This document shows positions 25,788 to 35,161 of a stretch of DNA of 64,000 nucleotides, piece by piece. Where the stretch lies: positions 1 through 64,000 of the forward strand of contig JAYRYJ010000002.1 of the NCBI GenBank assembly GCA_041917055.1, in the 5' to 3' direction. Below the pieces are notes generated by a model. The model searched no databases and was not told where the DNA came from. It saw only the letters and a program-made list of their open reading frames with translations. Made by a program: the position numbers and the translations under genes. The stretch's first letter is position 1. Every line of letters begins with the position of its first letter. The stretch comes from Pseudaquidulcibacter sp041917055 (GTDB lineage Bacteria; Pseudomonadota; Alphaproteobacteria; Caulobacterales; Aquidulcibacteraceae).

Positions 25788-28700
25788 TTGTATATAAGCA
25801 GAAAACTTAAATGTATTCAAAATTCTGACCCCAATGAAAAGGATGTAGAGAAAGAAATCTTTGAAAAGGATTTACTTGAACTCACTACCTCGCCATTCGT
25901 AATACTTGGCGAACCGGGCTTGGGTAAAACAGAGCTAATGAAGCAATTGGGTACTATAGAAAATTGCGAATATATCACCGCTAAGCAGTTCCTTAGAGGA
26001 AGATCCAGAACCTACGACAAAAAAGCTAGGCTTGTCATCGATGGACTTGACGAAGTTCCATCGTCCGAAGACGGAAATGCGCTGCAAGAGGTTCTTAAGA
26101 AGCTAAACGAATGCGATAACCCCAACTTTGCAATTGCTTGCAGAGAAAAAGAGTGGAATTCAAAAACTGGAAAGCAAGACATAAAGGATGACTATGGCAT
26201 TGAACCTATCGAATTCAGATTATTGGCCATCACTAAATCTGAAGCAATGCAAATTCTGTCGGAAAAATGTAATCCGCGAGAGGCTTCGGAAGCATTAGAT
26301 AAATTAGATGAACTAAACCTTTCGAGTCTTTACTGCAATCCAAATACGCTACAGCTAGTTTCAATTCTACTAAATAATAATAGCAAACTTCCGGAAACTA
26401 AATCAAAAATTTATGCCGAAGCAATGAAATTATTAGTGAGGGAAGATAACGACAGACACAAAGATAGGAAGACGCCTTTAGCCATACTTTCCGACGAGGA
26501 CAAACTAGATGTAGCCGGCGCAATTTGCTTTGTATATTTGCTGCACGGCTATGAAGGCATTACCTCATTAAATACTAATCAAGAATATTTGCAAGTTGGA
26601 CAAATATCAGACCTTGCAGATTTAAATGCAATGGACGCTATATTAGGAAGCAATCTTTTTGAAGAAATTCATAATGAACATGGAATATACCAACCGAAGC
26701 ACAAAACTATCGCAGAATATTTAGCCGCGAGGTGGATTTCTGAAAAAATTGACAATAACAAAGATTACAAGGTTTTCGAACGAAGATTGTCTCCCTTGTT
26801 TAATTCAGGTGGCACCGTTCCCACTTACCTTAAAGGATTTAACAATTGGCTTCCAATATTCAGCCCTAACATACTTGGCCCTAAATCAATTCAGCTAGAC
26901 CCATTTGGTTTTTTAACCGACGGTGATTGTCATGAAATTAATGATGATATGGCTTTGCATGTAATTAAGGAAATCAAAGCACTATCGAAAGAGAACCCTT
27001 ACTTTCGCTCTGGCGGATGGGAAAATTTAGATTCTTCTGGAATATGTAGACCAATTATAATTCAAGAACTAAATGATATAATCGACAATCAGCAAGAAGA
27101 ATTCCATATTCAATCATTTGCTTTGGAAATTGCTTCCAGCGATAAATTATGTGAAGATTTCGCTAAAAAATTCAAAGAGATAGCTTTTAATAATGCTCAA
27201 TCATACCACAACAGGAACATTGCTATTATAGGGCTATACAAAGCTAACCCAAGCGAATTTCTTAAAAATAAGACAATTGAAGATGTATTAAAATTATCGG
27301 ATCAAGATTCGACGCGCTTGGCTTTGTCGACAATTAATGAAATTGGGTTTGAAAATTTTGATATTGAAACGTGCATACATGCAATACTTGCTGAAGCACA
27401 CTTAACAATAGAAACGATAAAGACTGCAAATCAGTCCAGACGAGTTATTGGAAGCCTATATCCTACAAAATATCAATTCCCAATTTCAAAAACAATTGAA
27501 TTACTTGATACCTTGTCGGAAAAACTTTTGATAATCCTGCCAGATTATGAAAAGGTCCACGAAAATGTTCGCGATGGTATACACGACGTAAGCGACCTTA
27601 TCACCCACTTAATTTCAAGATTAATTGAATCTGATAGCTACAAAATAGACGAAGATAAACTTCTGAATTGGCTTTCTGTTTGTAAGTTTCAATACAGGAA
27701 AGCCGAAAAAGAACGAGAAATAATTTCTAAATTCATCGATAACAACCCAACAACAAAAAAGAACATTCAATATAAGATTTTAACAGATAAGTCGGATGGA
27801 TTGTCGATTAATTTGAAGTGCTACAAGTTATATAATCTAATTCCATGCCTTAAACCAAATGTAGAGGAATTAAAGGCTTATATGATAGAAAAATTACAAA
27901 GCTCAGGTTTAGAAGACAAAGACGCTATCATTCAATTAATCAATAGGATACGCCCTTTTAATGGAAAGATTGAGGAAACTTTTGCAAATGAAGTTATAAA
28001 GCTTTGCGGAAGGGACAATGAAATTATTGATTTAGTTACTGCTGAACACAAATACAAACCTTCCGATGTAGAGATAAGATATAGGAAAATTCAATTTCAC
28101 CGAAGACAAAAAAAGAAGAGACAGTGGAAAAAGCACCGAAAGTCATTTTTAGACAATGTTTCGAATATGGAAGCTGGTGACTTTAATTCGATATATAATC
28201 CGGCGTGCGCTTATTTAGGAAAATACAATGATCTTAATAACAACCTTAAACCCTTTGAAAGAATTTCAAACTGGATTGGAAGCGACCTTGCAGAAAGTGC
28301 CGCGGTCGGTTTCGAAAACTTCATAACCAAAGACGGATTGCCAAACGCAAAACAAGTTTCAGAAAACTTCGCGAATTCCACGAGATTAGGGTTTCTATTA
28401 CCGGCATTTGCTGGCGTTATTGAACGACTACGTAATGGAAAAGGAATCGATGACATAGATTTGGATCTTATTTCCTCCTTGGAAATTGCGATCGAATATC
28501 AAGTTGTAGATCATCGCAAGGATTTTGCGGGATTACGCGAGACTCTATTAAGTAAATTGAATGAAAACCCAGAAACCTATGAGGCTCACATAAGAACCAA
28601 GTTTGAGCCACATTTCGTTAAGAATAATGATCATATTTTTGGGCTTTATAGTTTTGCGAGAGATGACAAGGATCGAGAATTAGCTATAAAATTGTGTTCA

Positions 28701-29867
28701 GAATGGATAACTATTTTTCCAAACTTGAATTTCGAAAGTGCGAAGGAATTAGCGAGTAGATTGCTAAATTGTTCACAAAGCGAGAGAACTGATTGTTGGA
28801 ACAGCCTTACTCAATTTGTAAATAGACGCTTATCAATAGTGAACCTGAGTGAGGAAGAGGTTATCCATTGGAATTCAATGCTTTTCGCGATGTCTCAAAA
28901 TTCAATCCCAACTAGCATTCCATTAATTGACGAAACTTCAAAGCAATGGATTTGGGAAATTACCAGAAATTTGAGTTATTCGTATACTGGAAACAAACGA
29001 TTTCTAGCGCCGAATGCATTCCAATTAGAGTGGATAATTTCAAACTTCAGAACAGTTTGGCCAAATGCTTGGCATCCAACAGGGACAACAAGTGGCGATA
29101 AAAATCCTTGGGATGCTGCAGGAAAAATTAGATGGGCAATAAACGCCTTGGCAAATATCCCGGGAGATGACTCTTCAAATGCTTTGAAAAGACTATCCGA
29201 AGCAAATGCAGACACTTATTCAAATGAAATTAAACATGCGGCATTTACTCAGCATAAATTAACTGTTGAAACCTTGTTTAATCCACCCTCTCTGGAAGAG
29301 ATTAAAAGTGCTGTTCTAAACCAACGCCCAACCTCTGCAAAGCAAGTAAAGGCGATAATATTAGAAGAAATCGCTTCCTTGCAGTCTCGATTAAAGGGCG
29401 ATCAGCTGGATATTGTAAATTTATTTTATACACCTTCCGGACAGCCAAAAGGCGAAAACGATTGCCGAAGCCAAATGTTGATTGCAATGGGAATCAATCT
29501 ACCATTTGGCATTCAAAATCCAATTGAAATGGCTATGCCACAAGGCAAAAGAGCCGATGTTGGTTTTTCTTTAGGAGACATTACGATTCCCTTAGAAGCA
29601 AAAGGCCAATGGCATGACGAAATTTGGATAGGCGCGCAAAAACAATTAGAAAATTTGTATCTAATTGATCACCGAACGGACTCTCAAGGAATTTATTTGG
29701 TTTTTTGGTTTGAAAAGGATGTGATGCCCAATCATAGAATTAAACTTCCGCCTAATGGAAAAAGACCAGAAACCCCTGAAGAAATGCTAAAAATGCTACA
29801 AGAAACTATTCCACCGCATCGTAAAGATGATATTTCTATAGTGGTTTTGGATGTTTCAAGAAATTAG
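25788..29867 (+). CDS. Large P-loop (NACHT/STAND-like) NTPase with C-terminal PD-(D/E)XK nuclease, candidate defence protein
   Basis: A 1359-residue protein, starting at TTG 25788 because an in-frame stop (25773-25775) lies just upstream and no ATG occurs before the P-loop. Walker A is GEPGLGKT (41-48) and Walker B RLVIDGLDE (81-89), with AIACREKEW after, the pattern of NACHT/STAND ATPases. The middle ~1100 residues look like helical repeats. Near the end RADVGF (Asp1257), then IPLEAKGQW (Glu1270, Lys1272) and IGAQKQLENLYLI form a PD-(D/E)XK nuclease core. Composition is much more A+T-rich than that of its neighbours and it stands alone behind a tRNA, both signs of transfer. Anti-phage or anti-plasmid function is inferred, not shown. 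Confidence 0.7.
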   Translation: MYISRKLKCIQNSDPNEKDVEKEIFEKDLLELTTSPFVILGEPGLGKTELMKQLGTIENCEYITAKQFLRGRSRTYDKKARLVIDGLDEVPSSEDGNALQEVLKKLNECDNPNFAIACREKEWNSKTGKQDIKDDYGIEPIEFRLLAITKSEAMQILSEKCNPREASEALDKLDELNLSSLYCNPNTLQLVSILLNNNSKLPETKSKIYAEAMKLLVREDNDRHKDRKTPLAILSDEDKLDVAGAICFVYLLHGYEGITSLNTNQEYLQVGQISDLADLNAMDAILGSNLFEEIHNEHGIYQPKHKTIAEYLAARWISEKIDNNKDYKVFERRLSPLFNSGGTVPTYLKGFNNWLPIFSPNILGPKSIQLDPFGFLTDGDCHEINDDMALHVIKEIKALSKENPYFRSGGWENLDSSGICRPIIIQELNDIIDNQQEEFHIQSFALEIASSDKLCEDFAKKFKEIAFNNAQSYHNRNIAIIGLYKANPSEFLKNKTIEDVLKLSDQDSTRLALSTINEIGFENFDIETCIHAILAEAHLTIETIKTANQSRRVIGSLYPTKYQFPISKTIELLDTLSEKLLIILPDYEKVHENVRDGIHDVSDLITHLISRLIESDSYKIDEDKLLNWLSVCKFQYRKAEKEREIISKFIDNNPTTKKNIQYKILTDKSDGLSINLKCYKLYNLIPCLKPNVEELKAYMIEKLQSSGLEDKDAIIQLINRIRPFNGKIEETFANEVIKLCGRDNEIIDLVTAEHKYKPSDVEIRYRKIQFHRRQKKKRQWKKHRKSFLDNVSNMEAGDFNSIYNPACAYLGKYNDLNNNLKPFERISNWIGSDLAESAAVGFENFITKDGLPNAKQVSENFANSTRLGFLLPAFAGVIERLRNGKGIDDIDLDLISSLEIAIEYQVVDHRKDFAGLRETLLSKLNENPETYEAHIRTKFEPHFVKNNDHIFGLYSFARDDKDRELAIKLCSEWITIFPNLNFESAKELASRLLNCSQSERTDCWNSLTQFVNRRLSIVNLSEEEVIHWNSMLFAMSQNSIPTSIPLIDETSKQWIWEITRNLSYSYTGNKRFLAPNAFQLEWIISNFRTVWPNAWHPTGTTSGDKNPWDAAGKIRWAINALANIPGDDSSNALKRLSEANADTYSNEIKHAAFTQHKLTVETLFNPPSLEEIKSAVLNQRPTSAKQVKAIILEEIASLQSRLKGDQLDIVNLFYTPSGQPKGENDCRSQMLIAMGINLPFGIQNPIEMAMPQGKRADVGFSLGDITIPLEAKGQWHDEIWIGAQKQLENLYLIDHRTDSQGIYLVFWFEKDVMPNHRIKLPPNGKRPETPEEMLKMLQETIPPHRKDDISIVVLDVSRN

Positions 29868-29981
29868 GATGTGTCAGATACTCTTGTCCAAACAAAATCT
29901 GGATTGAAAGAATGCCCACGTTATGTCGTTTATTTGATTGTCCGACCATGAGACATTATTTGTTCAGCATTAATTTACGGG

Positions 29982-30578
29982 TCAATTACCTTGCCCCCCC
30001 TCCCGCAATCTCTCCCTTAATTCCTCCAACCTCTCCTTATACGCATCTGCGTCGCCGTATTCGGTGAAGTTTCGGTAGTGGCTGTGGGGGTCTTTGGTTT
30101 TTTGGGCGTGTTTGATTGGGCACCAATATTGTTCGGTGCGGCCGGCGATTTCACGGGCGTAGGCGAAAAGGCCGTTGCCATAGCCGCAATAGACGCAATT
30201 TATTTTTTCTAAAACATTCAAATATTGCAGAAATTGACGATCAATAACCATATATTCCGAACGTTTCACTTTTTCGATTCGCCAAACAGAGAAACAAATC
30301 AATTGATAAAAGAATAGTGAAATATCAAGGAAAACGAACGGCACAATCATCGCATATATAAAGGGCGCACTTAAAACTGTGGCGAGTTTTGAGCGGAAAA
30401 TATATTTATCAATCCCTAGCTTTAGGGCGCGGTGATGTTCGAGGGTTATCTCATTAAATTTCGCTTTGCCTTTTTCAATAGTTTCAAAAAATCGCGTTCG
30501 CGAATTCTCTATCCGTTCCTCGATTTCTTCTTCTAATTGCTTTAATTTCAGAATTAGATCATCAATTTCAATCGCCAT
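29982..30578 (-). CDS. Conserved membrane protein with zinc-ribbon-like cysteines
   Basis: A 198-residue protein with an N-terminal coiled coil (about 1-50, EIDDLILKLKQLEEEIEERI), two hydrophobic segments (about 67-105), then CVYCGYGNGLFAYAREI and QYWCPIKHA, a cysteine set that could bind zinc, and a charged helical tail (LEELRERLRE). I recognise this architecture as a conserved bacterial protein of unknown function. A good ribosome site (AAAGGGG) precedes the ATG. Convergent with the NTPase gene; 114 bases between hold nothing obvious. Confidence 0.75.
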   Translation of the reverse strand: MAIEIDDLILKLKQLEEEIEERIENSRTRFFETIEKGKAKFNEITLEHHRALKLGIDKYIFRSKLATVLSAPFIYAMIVPFVFLDISLFFYQLICFSVWRIEKVKRSEYMVIDRQFLQYLNVLEKINCVYCGYGNGLFAYAREIAGRTEQYWCPIKHAQKTKDPHSHYRNFTEYGDADAYKERLEELRERLREGGQGN

Positions 30579-30686
30579 TTTTTGCCCCTTTCACGCCTTT
30601 ACTTATTTTGCGTGTGAATTGTAACTCTTAAATTGAAATTTCCAAAGCCCATACTTGCAAATATTCAGTAATCAAGCGGAAACACC

Positions 30687-30715
30687 TTGACATTGCGCAA
30701 ACGTTTTCATAATTT
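30687..30715 (+). promoter_or_regulatory. Promoter of the GH94 gene
   Basis: TTGACA (30687-30692), a 17-base spacer, then TAATTT (30710-30715): a near-ideal housekeeping promoter. Transcription would start near 30722, inside the operator. A weaker operator-like sequence (TTGCGCAAACGTTTTC) occupies the spacer. Confidence 0.8.
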
Positions 30716-30735
30716 GCGCAAACGTTTACGCAAAA
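30713..30735. promoter_or_regulatory. LacI-family operator overlapping the GH94 transcription start
   Basis: TTTGCGCAAAC and GTTTACGCAAA are inverted copies with ten of eleven positions complementary, centred on the AACGTT typical of LacI/GalR operators. It lies over the -10 and +1 of the promoter, the position for repression. A second, imperfect copy at 30693-30709 overlaps the spacer. The repressor could be the LacI-type protein at 12099-13079 or one outside the window. Confidence 0.75.
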
Positions 30736-30770
30736 TAAAAACAATGATTTGTGATAAGTCGGGGCTAAAA

Positions 30771-33155
30771 ATGAATATGCATTTCCAAAATAAATACGGG
30801 CATTTTAGTGATGATGGGCGTGAATATATTATCACAACGCCTTTTACGCCGCGACCCTGGGGAAATGTAATTTCGAATGGTGATTATGCCATGATGGTTT
30901 CGCAAAATGGTTCCGGCTATTCATGGCGCAATAATGCGGGGCAAAACCGGATTACCCGATCTTTTCAAGATTTGGTCAAGGATAATTGGGGCAAATATCT
31001 TTATATTCGCGATTTGAAGCGTGGCACTTTCTGGTCCGCGACCCACAAACCGGTCATGCGCGAATATCAAGATTTTTCCGTTGTTCATGGCATGGGTTAT
31101 TCCGTTTTCAATCAGACCTTTGAAGAAATTCAAAGCTCTTTGACGGTTTTTGTTGCGGCTCATAATCCTATTGAAGTTTTCAAACTGACGCTTACCAATA
31201 AATCAAATGAAACCCGTGAATTGGATGTTTCGTCATTTGCCGAATGGGGCCTGGGTTTTGCACCTGATGAGCATCGCGAATTTCATAAATTGTTTATTGA
31301 AACCAGCGCTGATGAGGCAAAAAACGCGGTTTACGCGACGAAATGCCTGTGGGGTTTTCCCGATGATAAGGGCCGACATAATAATATTGATTGGCCCTAT
31401 AAAGCATTTATGGCGGTTTCAGAGCCATTAAAATCATTTGATTGCGATAAAGAAACTTTCATTGGCATGTATCGCAATGATGACAATCCGCAAGCCATGA
31501 TTGACGCGAAACTCGCCGGTCGCACCGGGCGTTTTACTGATGCAATCGCGGCTTTACAAGTTGCCGTGACGCTTGCGCCAAATGAAAGCAAGACAATTGT
31601 TTTCACTTTGGGTGCGGCGGAAATTGGCAATGAAGATGCTGATGAATTAATCGCAAAATATACAAGTGCCGAAAAAGCTGAAGCCGCATTGCAAGAAGTC
31701 AAACAATTCTGGTCGGATTTAGTTGATAAAGAGCATATTGAAACCCCCGATTTGGCGATGAATTTTATGACCAATTATTGGCTTAAATACCAATCACTTT
31801 CATGCCGTTTGTGGGGCAAATCTGCGCTATATCAAGTTTCGGCGGGAATTGGTTATCGCGATCAATTACAAGATTCCCAAATTTATTTGGTGACAAAGCC
31901 TGAATTGGCACGTCGTCAATTATTGCTTCATGCCGCCAATCAATTCCCCGAAGGCGATGTTTATCATTGGTGGTTTACAATTCGTGGCGGCGGCCCACGC
32001 ACCACTTGTTCCGATGATTTATTATGGTTGCCATTCATTTTGGATTCTTATCTTAAGGAAACCCAAGATTATGGGGTGTTGGATGAAGTCGTGCCATATG
32101 TCGGCGGCAAGGAAAGCGGCACTTTATTTGACCATTGCAAGCGCGCCATCGAAAAATCATTTTCGCGTTTTTCGCCGCGCGGCATTCCATTGATGGGCGA
32201 CCATGATTGGAATGACGGCCTAAGTGCTGTTGGCACTTTGATGCGTGGTGAAAGTTTTTGGGTTGCAGAATTTCTTTATATGATTTTGGGAACTTTTTCC
32301 AAAACCGCAGAAAAATATGGCGATATAGCCTTTGCAAAACGCTGCGACGGTGTGCGCGAAAGCCTTAAAATCACCATGAATAAATTTGGTTGGGACGGCA
32401 AATGGTATTTGATGGCAACCAATGATGACGGCGAATTATTGGGTTCTGAAACTTCGGAAGAAGGGAAAATCTTTTTAATGCCAAATATTTGGTCGATCAT
32501 TTCCGAAATCGCCGAACCGGAAAAAGCTAAAACCGCGATGGATTCGGTGTCGCAATATTTGATGAAAGATTATGGCACTTTACTGAATTATCCGGCATTC
32601 ACCAAGCCACGTCCTGATATTGGTTATGTCACGCGTTATGCGCCCGGACTTCGCGAAAATGGCGGGGTTTATACTCATGCCGCCACTTGGTCGGTTTGGG
32701 CCTATACAATGGCGGGTGATTCCGAGAAGGCATATGAAGCCTATTCAAAAATTTGCCCCCCAAATCGTAGTGGGGATATTGATGTCTATAAAGGCGAACC
32801 ATATGTTACGCCGGGAAACATTGATGGCCCATTAAGTGAGTTTTACGGTCGCGGTGGTTGGACTTGGTACACCGGTTCATCGCAATGGCTTCATCGCATG
32901 GCGACACATTGGATTTTGGGCGTAAGACCACAAGAATGCGGCCTTTTGATTGACCCTTCAATTCCATCTCATTGGGAAGGGTTCAAATTCAAACGCGAAT
33001 TCCGTGGCGCGACTTATGAAATCAGTGTTTCAAACCCTGCAAGACAAAGCAAAGGCGTTAAGTCCGTAACCGTGGATGGCAGCGAAATTGAAGGCAATAT
33101 TTTGCCAATTTTCGGTGATGGCAAAGTGCATTCAATAGAAGTTGTAATGGGTTAG
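30771..33155 (+). CDS. GH94-family glycoside phosphorylase
   Basis: A 794-residue protein from ATG 30771 (GGGG six bases earlier); an in-frame reading further up runs through the promoter and is rejected. It matches family GH94 (cellobiose/chitobiose/cyclic-glucan phosphorylases): FGHF-like KYGHFSDDGREYIITTP opening, YRDQLQDSQ, WWFTIRGGGPRTTCSDDLLW, and the catalytic Asp in GDHDWNDG. These enzymes split a beta-glucosidic disaccharide with phosphate. The exact disaccharide cannot be told. No signal peptide, so cytoplasmic. Control by a LacI-type repressor is implied by the operator at 30713-30735. Confidence 0.88.
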   Translation: MNMHFQNKYGHFSDDGREYIITTPFTPRPWGNVISNGDYAMMVSQNGSGYSWRNNAGQNRITRSFQDLVKDNWGKYLYIRDLKRGTFWSATHKPVMREYQDFSVVHGMGYSVFNQTFEEIQSSLTVFVAAHNPIEVFKLTLTNKSNETRELDVSSFAEWGLGFAPDEHREFHKLFIETSADEAKNAVYATKCLWGFPDDKGRHNNIDWPYKAFMAVSEPLKSFDCDKETFIGMYRNDDNPQAMIDAKLAGRTGRFTDAIAALQVAVTLAPNESKTIVFTLGAAEIGNEDADELIAKYTSAEKAEAALQEVKQFWSDLVDKEHIETPDLAMNFMTNYWLKYQSLSCRLWGKSALYQVSAGIGYRDQLQDSQIYLVTKPELARRQLLLHAANQFPEGDVYHWWFTIRGGGPRTTCSDDLLWLPFILDSYLKETQDYGVLDEVVPYVGGKESGTLFDHCKRAIEKSFSRFSPRGIPLMGDHDWNDGLSAVGTLMRGESFWVAEFLYMILGTFSKTAEKYGDIAFAKRCDGVRESLKITMNKFGWDGKWYLMATNDDGELLGSETSEEGKIFLMPNIWSIISEIAEPEKAKTAMDSVSQYLMKDYGTLLNYPAFTKPRPDIGYVTRYAPGLRENGGVYTHAATWSVWAYTMAGDSEKAYEAYSKICPPNRSGDIDVYKGEPYVTPGNIDGPLSEFYGRGGWTWYTGSSQWLHRMATHWILGVRPQECGLLIDPSIPSHWEGFKFKREFRGATYEISVSNPARQSKGVKSVTVDGSEIEGNILPIFGDGKVHSIEVVMG

Positions 33156-33223
33156 GGCGACAAAATACCTAATTTTCCATAATTTTTTTATGGTTATAAT
33201 CGCGCCTTTAATGGAGGTTTCAA

Positions 33224-33874
33224 ATGAAACCGATAAGCAACGCGCAGGCCGCCTTTTCGCTTCGAATTCTCTATGTGCTTTGGATTGCACTTGGAATTCT
33301 TGGCCTTAATTATATACCTGCATTATTGGTTTTTGCCGACGACGCGGCAAAAACCGCCGCCGCAATTTCCCAAAATAAACTGCTTTTTAGCGTTGGCATT
33401 GCCGCCAATGTTTTGATGAATATAGTTTTTGTCTTTGCCGCACTTTATCTTTTTAAATTATTGTCAAAAATCAATGCGGATTTGGCGAATTTGATGGTGA
33501 TTTTGGCACTCATTAGCGTCCCTATTGCTTTGACAGGTGAAGCCGCAAGCCTATTTGCCATGAAACAAATTTTTCGACCTGAAGCCCTAACAAGCCTATT
33601 GAGGTTCCATGATGCCACTTATGTGATGGCAGGTGCTTTTTGGGGCGCATGGTTATTTCCACTTGGCTTTTTGGTTTTGGATTCAGGATATTTTCCTAAA
33701 TTTATTGGCTGGTCGATAATAGTGGGTGGTTTTGGCCATTTATCGGGTTCATTTGCAAAAATTCTTATTCCCGAAATATCAGTGGCAAGCAATGTTTGTG
33801 AAATATTGACGTTTGGCGAATTGATTTTTGCACTTTGGCTTATTTTTATTGGTCCGAAATTGCCGCGAACCTAA
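33224..33874 (+). CDS. DUF4386 membrane protein
   Basis: A 216-residue protein with six hydrophobic segments and the DUF4386 layout (SLRILYVLWIALGILGLN, FHDATYVMAGAFWGAWLFPL, GYFPKFIGWSIIVGGFGHL). Function unknown for the family. GGAGG lies seven bases before the ATG. Its stop abuts the end of the convergent AraC-type gene with no spacer. Confidence 0.8.
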   Translation: MKPISNAQAAFSLRILYVLWIALGILGLNYIPALLVFADDAAKTAAAISQNKLLFSVGIAANVLMNIVFVFAALYLFKLLSKINADLANLMVILALISVPIALTGEAASLFAMKQIFRPEALTSLLRFHDATYVMAGAFWGAWLFPLGFLVLDSGYFPKFIGWSIIVGGFGHLSGSFAKILIPEISVASNVCEILTFGELIFALWLIFIGPKLPRT

Positions 33875-34930
33875 TCACTCCCCAAAGCTAATATGTCTAA
33901 GCCAACCATTCAAAGAATCTGCTTTGCCATATTTTGAATAAACGAAGTGCATGTTTTCGTTGTTTTGCCGCGCAATGTCGCGCACTTCGCTTGGGGTCAT
34001 TGAAAAGCGACTTTTAAAAGCGCGCGCAAATGTATTGAGATCTGAAAAGCCGCATACAAAGGCGATTTCACTGATAGATTTTTGGTTTTGCCACGAATTT
34101 GAAATCAATTCAAAAGCACGTTTTAGGCGGCGAATTCGAATAAAATCAGCAACCCCGCCCAATGGGGCAAAAATCCTATAAAGGCCGGCCCGCGAGATCG
34201 CGAAATTTCTGCACAAAGTGTCGGGGTCCAAAGCCGGATTGTGAAAATTGTCCTCAATGAATTTTCGAATTCGAATTATTTGCGCATTTGCAAGGGCTGT
34301 ATTCTTACAATTATCTTCAATATTCGGCGCAATAAGCGCGCCCATTAAGTCTATTGTTCCTTTTGACAGCGCGTGTGCATCTCTTAGGCTTAGAAACTGT
34401 GCCTCTTGCCACAGGGTTTGAAGGTGTGCACCGAGAATTTTTGCCGTCGAAGTTTCGCCGCTTAAAACCATGCCATGCAAACCGTCAATTTCCGTTTCGT
34501 CTAAAGCTAAAAGAGTCCGTGGGATTGCAAAAGTCAAATTCTTTGCATTTTCGACTTTCGAAGAAAAATTGCGGGTTAGGTCGATGAAACAAATATCACC
34601 TTTGCGAACATTTGTTTCGATATTGTCGGCGATACGCAATTCTTCGCCTTTTGTGATTAATTGAACCAAAACCAAATCTAAGCCGGTCTGGCTGATTTTC
34701 TTTGAATTGCGAACATAATGGAATAAATCGTTTTCCATTTCAGCGCATGACATAATGGCACATCCGAGATTTGCGGATTTAACAGCGGCATGGGCATTTT
34801 CTGATTTATTTTCAACACGCGCATCAAATACAGATTCAATGGATTCAAAATAATTTTTGAGCCCGGTACTGAAATCATAAATAACCTTATCAGGGCGCTC
34901 GGTAATTATATTTTCAATTTTTTCGGACAA
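33875..34930 (-). CDS. AraC-family transcriptional regulator
   Basis: A 351-residue protein. The last ~100 residues are the double helix-turn-helix of AraC: RKFIEDNFHNPALDPDTLCR, FAISRAGLYRIFAPLGGVADF and ISEIAFVCGFSDLNTFARAFKSRF. The N-terminal part resembles the AraC-binding-like domain. The start is TTG at 34930 (GGGGG upstream) since no suitable ATG exists. Its upstream region carries two TGAGA boxes 21 bp apart that recur before the giant autotransporter gene, suggesting autoregulation and a nearby target. Ligand unknown. Confidence 0.9.
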   Translation of the reverse strand: MSEKIENIITERPDKVIYDFSTGLKNYFESIESVFDARVENKSENAHAAVKSANLGCAIMSCAEMENDLFHYVRNSKKISQTGLDLVLVQLITKGEELRIADNIETNVRKGDICFIDLTRNFSSKVENAKNLTFAIPRTLLALDETEIDGLHGMVLSGETSTAKILGAHLQTLWQEAQFLSLRDAHALSKGTIDLMGALIAPNIEDNCKNTALANAQIIRIRKFIEDNFHNPALDPDTLCRNFAISRAGLYRIFAPLGGVADFIRIRRLKRAFELISNSWQNQKSISEIAFVCGFSDLNTFARAFKSRFSMTPSEVRDIARQNNENMHFVYSKYGKADSLNGWLRHISFGE

Positions 34931-35021
34931 TCCGTGCCCCCGTCAATTGCATCAAGCTGCGAATGATATTCAATCTAAATAGATGAAAGTCAATTAAAAT
35001 CGACCAAATGCGACGATTTTT

Positions 35022-35049
35022 TGAGACGCTTTTACGGTTATTTGAGATA
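35022..35049. promoter_or_regulatory. Direct TGAGA boxes 21 bp apart, upstream of the AraC-type gene
   Basis: TGAGACGC begins at 35022 and TGAGATA at 35043, exactly 21 bp (two helical turns) apart, the usual spacing of AraC-type half-sites. They lie 92 bases before the TTG start of the AraC-type gene. The same two boxes with the same spacing and orientation occur at 45798 and 45819. Confidence 0.6.
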
Positions 35050-35129
35050 TTTTGTAACTTGCGACTAACTATGCTTTTTGCCAAATTGGTCATGGCTTAA
35101 TGGAAACTGCAATTTATAGCCTTCCTTCG

Positions 35130-35161
35130 ACGGCGTGTGCTTTATGCTCACGCCGTTTTTT
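35130..35161 (+). terminator. Orphan intrinsic terminator on the plus strand
   Basis: ACGGCGTGTGC (35130-35140) pairs with GCTCACGCCGT (35146-35156) at ten of eleven positions, followed by six T. On the plus strand no gene precedes it: the AraC-type gene runs the other way and the DUF5675-like gene ends here on the minus strand. On the minus strand there is no T-run. It may end a small plus-strand RNA starting somewhere in 34931-35100. Confidence 0.7.
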
